From positions 1 to 9,333 of the forward strand of contig JAKALV010000124.1 in the NCBI GenBank assembly GCA_021824055.1: a stretch of 9,333 bases of DNA, given 5' to 3'. The notes beneath the pieces were generated by a model. It saw only the letters and a program-made list of their open reading frames with translations, was not told where the DNA came from and searched no databases. Both the position numbers and the translations under genes were made by a program. The stretch comes from Acidobacteriota bacterium (GTDB taxonomy: Bacteria > Acidobacteriota > Vicinamibacteria > Vicinamibacterales > SCN-69-37). This document shows, piece after piece, positions 4,387 to 9,333 of the stretch (positions within the stretch are counted from its first letter, which is position 1; each line of letters begins with the position of its first letter).

Positions 4387-7107
4387 ATGAAAGCGCTGAT
4401 CCGCCTGTTCTGTGTTCTCGCCTTTGTGGCCACCGCCGTGCCGATGACCGCCCAGCGGGCCCTGCCGAATGGTTCGCCGGCGGCCGGCGCGTCTGAGGCG
4501 GCCGATCGCGTGGCGCCCAAGCCCAACTACGAGCTCGCGTCGCAGTGGACGTCGGCCAAGATCGGCAAACTGATTTTCGACACGTCCGTGACGCCGCACT
4601 GGCTCGAGTTCAGCGACCGGTTCTGGTACACGTTCGAGACGCCGGCCGGCCGCAAGTGGTGGATGGTGGACCCGGTGAAGAAGACTCGCGTGGCGCTGTG
4701 GGACAACGCGAAGATGGCGGCCAATCTCACGCGCATTCTGCGCACGCCGTACGACGCGCAGCATCTGCCGATCAACACGGTCAAGTTCATCGACAACGAC
4801 ACGAAGATCCGGTTCAGCGTGGACCTGCCGAATGCGTCGAAGGTGGTGTCGAGCTCGGGCGAGGAGCTGATGGGCCAGATCGAGCAGGATCAGACGGGCC
4901 GTCAGGGCGGCGCCGGGCGCGGCGGCCAGCAGCAACAGCAGCAGGATGAGCAGCAGCAGGTGGGCCGCGGGCGCGGCGGCGTCGCGGGCGGGCCGCCCCC
5001 CGGCCAGAAGCGGTGGTGGTTGGAGTACGAAATCGCCGGCGAGACGCTGACGCTGAACGACAAGTACGAGGCGGAGAAGCCGAAACCCGCCTGGGCGGCC
5101 GTGTCGCCCGACAAGCAGACGATCCTGTTCGCGCGCGGCCAGAACCTGTTCATGATGGACGCGGCCAACTACGCCAAGGCGCAGGCCAAGGCCGACGATC
5201 CGTCCGTGGTCGAGACCCAGATCACGACCGACGGCGAGAAGGACTACAGCTACGCGCGCGACACGCGGGGCCAGGCGATCCAGGACGAGCAGCAGAACGA
5301 GCAGGGCGGCCAGGGCACCGGCGGCGCGGCGCGTACCGTGCCGACCGAGCAGGACAAGAAGTTCGGTCCGCGCGTGGCGTCGGTCAACATCACGTGGTCG
5401 CAGGACAACAAGAAGTTCGCGCTCACGCGCACCGATTCGCGCAAGGTGGGGGACCTGTGGGTGATCAACGCGCTCGCCATGCCGCGGCCGAAACTCGAAA
5501 CCTACAAGTACGGCATGCCCGGCGAGGCGAACCAGCCGCAGGAAGAAGCGTGGGCGTTCGACATCGCGACGAAGCAGGGCACAAAGCTGAAGACCGACGC
5601 CTTCAAGGACCAGCAGATGGGCCTCAACACGGCGCCCGTCACCAACCTGCAGCGCGAGAAGCAGGAAGCCGAATCACGGTGGCTGACGCTCGACGGTTCC
5701 AGGATCTACTTCAACCGCACGTCGCGCGACCTCAAGCGGATCGACATCGTCGAGGCCGACACGAATACCGGCGAGTCGCACGTGATCATTCCGGAGCGGT
5801 CGAACGCCTACATCGAAACGCAGCCGCTGCGCACGTTGAAGACCGCGGCGGGCGCGACGCAGCTGATCCACTGGTCCGAGCGCGACGGCTGGGGGCACTA
5901 CTACCTCTATGACGCCGCCGGCAAACTGATCCGGCAGATCACGTCGGGCGAGTTCCAGTGCCTGGGCATCACGTCGATCGACGAGAAGACCCGCACGCTC
6001 TACTTCACCGCGGCCGGACGTGAGGCCGGCGAGGATCCGTACTACGCGCACCTGTACAGCGTGAACATCGACACGGGCGGCCTCAAGCTGCTCGACCCGG
6101 GCAACTTCAACCATGCGGCGGCGATGAACGACAAGAGCACATTCTTCATCGACACCTGGTCGCGCGTCAACACGGCGCCCGAGTCGGCGCTCTTCGACGC
6201 GCTGGGCAACAAGGTCATGGACCTCGAGAAGACCGACCTGTCGGCGGCCGTCGCCCAGGGCTTCAAGTTCCCGGAGCCGTTCGTCGTGAAAGCCGACGAC
6301 GGCATCACGGATCTGTACGGCGTGATGTTCAAGCCGTTCGACTTCGACGAGTCGAAGAAGTATCCGATCATCGAGTACGTGTATCCCGGTCCGCAAACCG
6401 AGAGCGTGCAGAAGTCGTTCGCGCCGCGCGACTGGAGCCAGACGCTGGCCAACGTGGGCTTCATCGTGATCGAAGTGGGCAACCGCGGCGGCAATCCGTC
6501 GCGCTCGAAGTGGTACCACAACTACGGCTACGGCAACCTGCGCGACTACGGCGTGCCCGACAAGAAGGCGGCCGTCGAGCAGCTGGCGCGCACGTATCCG
6601 TGGATCGACATCGACAAGGTCGGCATGTGGGGCCACTCCGGCGGCGGGTTCATGACGGCCGCGTCGATGTTCGGCTATCCCGACTTCTACAAGGTCGGCG
6701 TGTCCGAGTCGGGCAACCACGACAACAGTATCTACAACCGCTGGTGGAGCGAGAAGCACGACGGCGTCGAGGAAGTGACCGACAAGGACGGCAAGGTCAC
6801 CTTCAAGTACGACATCGACAAGAACCAGGACATCGCCAAGAACCTCAAGGGGCATCTGCTGCTGATCACGGGCGACATCGACAACAACGTGCACCCGTCG
6901 AACACCTACCGCGTGATCGACGCGCTCATCAAGGCCAACAAGCGCTTCGACGTCATCCTGCTGCCGGGGCAGCGCCACGGCTACGGCCCCGACGCCGACT
7001 ACGCGGCGTGGCGCCGCATCGACTACTTCACCCAGTGGCTGCTCGGCGTGCCGCAGGACGGCATCGACATGCTGGAACTGCAGCGCGAAAGACAGATCAA
7101 GAAATGA
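4387..7107 (+). CDS. Exported S9 family serine peptidase (DPP IV-type architecture)
   Basis: This 906-residue protein begins with a Sec signal peptide (MKALIR, then hydrophobic LFCVLAFVATAVPM, cleavage near 22-23), so it should act in the periplasm or outside. Residues ~30-640 form the N-terminal beta-propeller (DPPIV_N type). Residues ~645-906 form the alpha/beta-hydrolase domain. The triad is complete: S751 in GHSGGG, D832 in GDIDNNVHP and H864 in QRHGYG, with spacings of 81 and 32 (human DPP4 has 78 and 32). Y666 in VYPGP matches the oxyanion Tyr. The enzyme should release short, often proline-containing, N-terminal peptides. However, the DPP IV double-Glu motif (WVYEEE) that holds the free N-terminus is not recognisable, so the exact specificity is open. 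Two low-complexity inserts break the propeller: residues ~164-207 (six Q in a row, GRGRGG, PPPG) and ~299-315. The stop overlaps the kinase start, and the two genes form an operon. Confidence 0.93.
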   Translation: MKALIRLFCVLAFVATAVPMTAQRALPNGSPAAGASEAADRVAPKPNYELASQWTSAKIGKLIFDTSVTPHWLEFSDRFWYTFETPAGRKWWMVDPVKKTRVALWDNAKMAANLTRILRTPYDAQHLPINTVKFIDNDTKIRFSVDLPNASKVVSSSGEELMGQIEQDQTGRQGGAGRGGQQQQQQDEQQQVGRGRGGVAGGPPPGQKRWWLEYEIAGETLTLNDKYEAEKPKPAWAAVSPDKQTILFARGQNLFMMDAANYAKAQAKADDPSVVETQITTDGEKDYSYARDTRGQAIQDEQQNEQGGQGTGGAARTVPTEQDKKFGPRVASVNITWSQDNKKFALTRTDSRKVGDLWVINALAMPRPKLETYKYGMPGEANQPQEEAWAFDIATKQGTKLKTDAFKDQQMGLNTAPVTNLQREKQEAESRWLTLDGSRIYFNRTSRDLKRIDIVEADTNTGESHVIIPERSNAYIETQPLRTLKTAAGATQLIHWSERDGWGHYYLYDAAGKLIRQITSGEFQCLGITSIDEKTRTLYFTAAGREAGEDPYYAHLYSVNIDTGGLKLLDPGNFNHAAAMNDKSTFFIDTWSRVNTAPESALFDALGNKVMDLEKTDLSAAVAQGFKFPEPFVVKADDGITDLYGVMFKPFDFDESKKYPIIEYVYPGPQTESVQKSFAPRDWSQTLANVGFIVIEVGNRGGNPSRSKWYHNYGYGNLRDYGVPDKKAAVEQLARTYPWIDIDKVGMWGHSGGGFMTAASMFGYPDFYKVGVSESGNHDNSIYNRWWSEKHDGVEEVTDKDGKVTFKYDIDKNQDIAKNLKGHLLLITGDIDNNVHPSNTYRVIDALIKANKRFDVILLPGQRHGYGPDADYAAWRRIDYFTQWLLGVPQDGIDMLELQRERQIKK

Positions 7108-9333
7108 GCCGTCCCAGGGGAGAGCGGCGCTCGGAGGATCGGTCGTACCTGAATCCGGCGTTTCACTACCTGCTGAAGTTGCTGACGATTACGTTGGCAA
7201 CCGACGTCTTCATCTACTTCATGATGCCGGTGCTGCTGCCCTCAGGCGGCACCCGGACGACGGAGCTCCTGATCGACATCGCCGGGCTCGTTCTCATCCA
7301 GGCGCCGCTCGCCTGGTGGCTGATCGTCCAGCCGCTGCGAAAGCGACTCAGCGCGGCGGGGGAACGGTACCGGCTGCTGTTCGAGCGCAGCCTGGCCGGC
7401 ATCTACCGCGCGTCGATTGACGGCCGGCTCCTGACGTGCAACCTGGCGGGCGCCAGGCTGCTCGGCTTCGATTCGGCAGAGGAACTGCTGCGAAGCAACG
7501 CGGCCGATTTCTCGAGCCCCGACGAGCGCGCCGCGTTCGTGGCCCTGGTGCGCGAGCACAAGGGCCTGGTCAATCGCGAGAGCCGGCTCGTCCGCAAGGA
7601 CGGAACGCCGATCTGGGTGCTGGAAAGCGCCACGTTCATCGAGGGCGTGGACGGCGCGCCGGCGGAAATCGAAAGCACGCTGATCGACGTGACCGACCGC
7701 CGCCGCGCCCAGGAGGCGCTGCAGAACGCCATCACCGCCGCGGAGGAGGCGAGCCGCGCCAAGAGCGAGTTCCTCGCCAACATGAGCCACGAGATCCGCA
7801 CGCCGATGAACGGCATTATCGGCATGACCGATCTCGTGCTGGATACCGACCTGACGCGCGACCAGCGCGTCAGCCTCGAGACGGTGCGGACGTCGGCCGA
7901 GTCGCTGCTCGCCATTCTGAACGACATCCTCGATTTCTCGAAAGTGGAAGCCGGGAAACTCGAGATGGAAAGCGTCACGTTCTCCGTGCTCGACGTGGTG
8001 GCGCAGGCCCTCAAGCCGCTCGCGCCGATGGCCGAGCAGAAGGGGCTGGAGCTGATCAGCGAGATCGGCGCCGACGTGCCGGGCGGCGTCATCGGCGATC
8101 CGCTGCGCCTGCGGCAGGTGCTGTCCAATCTGGTCGCCAACGCGATCAAGTTCACCGAACGCGGACACGTGCTCGTGCAGGTGCGCCTCGATACCGCGCG
8201 GGACCATCGCGCCGGCCTGCACTTTGCCGTCACCGACACCGGCATCGGCATTCCCGCCGACAAGCTCACGTCGATTTTCGACGCGTTCGTCCAGGCCGAC
8301 GGATCGACCACGCGGCGGTTCGGCGGCACCGGCCTCGGCCTGTCGATTTCCGCCAAGCTCGTGGACCTGATGGGCGGCCGGATCTGGGTCGAGAGCGACG
8401 AGGGCGTCGGGAGCACCTTCCGGTTTGCCGTGGAGTTCCCCGTCAGCGAGGCCGTGACGCCGGACGCTCGGCCGGATCCGCAACTGATCGGCCTTCGCGT
8501 GCTGGTCGTGGATGACAACCACGTGAACCGCCGGATCTTCGTCGAGCAGCTGACGCGGTGGCGGATGGCGCCCGTCGCCGTTGACAGCGGCCGCGAAGCA
8601 CTTGCGGCACTCAGCGCGGCGGTCGAGCGCCGCGAGCCGTTTGCCGTCGTCCTGCTCGATGCCAACATGCCGGACGTCGACGGATTTGCGGTCGCCGAGG
8701 AGATTCAGCAGCGGCCGGACCTGGCGGGCCTGCACATGATGATGCTGACCTCGTCGGGCCGCAGCGGCGACGCCGCGCGCTGCCGGGCGCTGGGTATTCG
8801 CACCTATCTGACCAAGCCCGTGCGGCAGCCGGAGTTGTTCGAGGCCATCTGCGCCCTGATGCAGCCGGCGCCAGACACGGAAGCGCGCGCGCCGACGGTG
8901 GTGCGGCCGGGAGTGCCCGCGCTGCGGGTCCTGGTGGCGGAGGACAACCTCGTCAATCAGCGCGTGGTGGCGCGCCTGCTGGCGAGCCGCGGGCATGCGG
9001 TGACCGTGGCCAACAACGGGCATGAGGCCGTCGCGTTGTTCACGCCGGGCGGGTTTGACGTGGTGCTGATGGACGTGCAGATGCCGGAGATGGGCGGGTT
9101 CGAGGCCACCGCGGCGATCCGCGGCGTTGAGGCCGCGACCGGCAGCCGCGTGCCCATCATCGCGTTGACCGCCCACGCGATGAGTGGAGACCGCGACCGT
9201 TGCCTGGCGGCCGGCATGGACGGATACCTGTCGAAGCCGATCGATCGCCTGCAGCTGTTCGAAGCGGTCGAGTCGGCCGGCGCGACGTCCGGTCATCATG
9301 CGGCGCCCGAGTCGCGCGAGGCGGAGGGCGCCC
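7104..9333 (+). CDS. Membrane hybrid sensor histidine kinase (PAS-HisKA-HATPase-REC-REC), 3' end cut off
   Basis: The frame is open from ATG 7104 to the window edge (743 codons, no stop). Its ATG overlaps the peptidase TGA (ATGA), and no clear Shine-Dalgarno is present, so translation is probably coupled. Two membrane helices (~22-46 and ~53-76) are joined by a very short loop (PSGGTRT), leaving almost no periplasmic sensor. A PAS domain follows (~86-205, ending LIDVTDRRRAQEAL). HisKA has H229 in NMSHEIRTPMNG. HATPase_c has N346 (NAIKFT), DTGIGI (378-383) and GGTGLGL (407-413). REC1 has D470/D471, phospho-acceptor D519 and K571. REC2 has E613/D614, phospho-acceptor D657 (LMDVQMPEMGG) and K711. 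Every catalytic residue is present, so it should be an active BarA-like phosphorelay kinase. An Hpt domain may follow beyond the window; no DNA-binding output or separate regulator is visible. Its codon use is as GC-rich as that of its neighbours. Confidence 0.95.
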   Translation, partial: MSRPRGERRSEDRSYLNPAFHYLLKLLTITLATDVFIYFMMPVLLPSGGTRTTELLIDIAGLVLIQAPLAWWLIVQPLRKRLSAAGERYRLLFERSLAGIYRASIDGRLLTCNLAGARLLGFDSAEELLRSNAADFSSPDERAAFVALVREHKGLVNRESRLVRKDGTPIWVLESATFIEGVDGAPAEIESTLIDVTDRRRAQEALQNAITAAEEASRAKSEFLANMSHEIRTPMNGIIGMTDLVLDTDLTRDQRVSLETVRTSAESLLAILNDILDFSKVEAGKLEMESVTFSVLDVVAQALKPLAPMAEQKGLELISEIGADVPGGVIGDPLRLRQVLSNLVANAIKFTERGHVLVQVRLDTARDHRAGLHFAVTDTGIGIPADKLTSIFDAFVQADGSTTRRFGGTGLGLSISAKLVDLMGGRIWVESDEGVGSTFRFAVEFPVSEAVTPDARPDPQLIGLRVLVVDDNHVNRRIFVEQLTRWRMAPVAVDSGREALAALSAAVERREPFAVVLLDANMPDVDGFAVAEEIQQRPDLAGLHMMMLTSSGRSGDAARCRALGIRTYLTKPVRQPELFEAICALMQPAPDTEARAPTVVRPGVPALRVLVAEDNLVNQRVVARLLASRGHAVTVANNGHEAVALFTPGGFDVVLMDVQMPEMGGFEATAAIRGVEAATGSRVPIIALTAHAMSGDRDRCLAAGMDGYLSKPIDRLQLFEAVESAGATSGHHAAPESREAEGA

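Noticed and set aside
4828..5010. The Gln-rich stretch as a possible assembly or sequencing error or a frameshift
   Set aside because: The frame is kept on both sides, the run mixes CAG and CAA codons, and a second insert of similar composition occurs later in the same protein, so a real coding insert is more likely.
5674..6978. Minus-strand open frame (434 codons) across the peptidase
   Set aside because: It is a shadow of the peptidase catalytic half; it is Val/Asp/Arg-rich with no domain and no ribosome site.
7242..9299. Long open frame on the minus strand (685 codons) across the kinase gene
   Set aside because: It is antisense to a kinase with every catalytic motif intact. Its composition is Arg/His/Gln-rich and low in hydrophobic pattern, so it is a complementary-frame artefact.
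1..9333. CRISPR array, tRNA or rRNA genes, insertion sequence or phage genes
   Set aside because: No regularly spaced repeats, no tRNA-like cloverleaf, no rRNA-like stretch, and no transposase, integrase or phage motif was recognised on either strand.

Overview
The window is GC-rich (roughly two thirds G+C by eye) and densely coding. It reads as a piece of a Gram-negative chromosome. A partial outer-membrane beta-barrel receptor, an exported S9 peptidase and a BarA-type hybrid kinase, together with the style of the receptor, suggest an Acidobacteriota-like soil or sediment organism (possibly Vicinamibacteria). That placement is inference from protein style; no marker gene is present.

Layout, left to right. 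(1) 1-1155 (+): the C-terminal 384 residues of a TonB-dependent/Oar-like outer-membrane receptor whose start lies outside the window; it carries a perfect EF-hand-type calcium loop. (2) 1156-1318: a non-coding gap between convergent genes, holding three nested inverted repeats. (3) 1319-3892 (-): an 857-codon three-domain lipid enzyme, made of an acyl-adenylating ligase, an acyl carrier domain and a PlsC-type acyltransferase. (4) 3927-4115 (-): a 62-residue remnant of a CBS-domain protein with an intact ribosome binding site, apparently an in-frame internal deletion, sitting 34 bases upstream of the ligase gene. (5) 4116-4386: a divergent control region with a sigma-54-like site facing left, a short perfect hairpin, and a -10-like box plus a strong Shine-Dalgarno facing right. 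(6) 4387-7107 (+): an exported S9 (DPP IV-type) serine peptidase with a complete catalytic triad and two odd Gln/Gly-rich insertions. (7) 7104-9333 (+): a membrane-anchored PAS/histidine kinase/receiver/receiver hybrid sensor, open to the right edge of the window and joined to the peptidase by an ATGA stop-start overlap.

How the parts work together. The leftward pair (CBS remnant, ligase-carrier-acyltransferase) is probably one transcript. Its fused enzyme could activate a free fatty acid, load it on its own carrier domain and pass it to a lysophospholipid, so it looks like a phospholipid repair or fatty-acid salvage machine. The rightward pair (exported peptidase, hybrid kinase) is almost certainly one operon, and it raises the possibility that the kinase responds to, or controls, extracytoplasmic peptide digestion.

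No tRNA, rRNA, CRISPR array, insertion sequence or transposase was seen. The most unusual items are the order of domains in the fused acyltransferase, the shrunken CBS gene behind an intact start signal, the RGG/Gln-rich inserts in the peptidase, the peptidase-kinase coupling, and the nested palindromes at 1199-1307.
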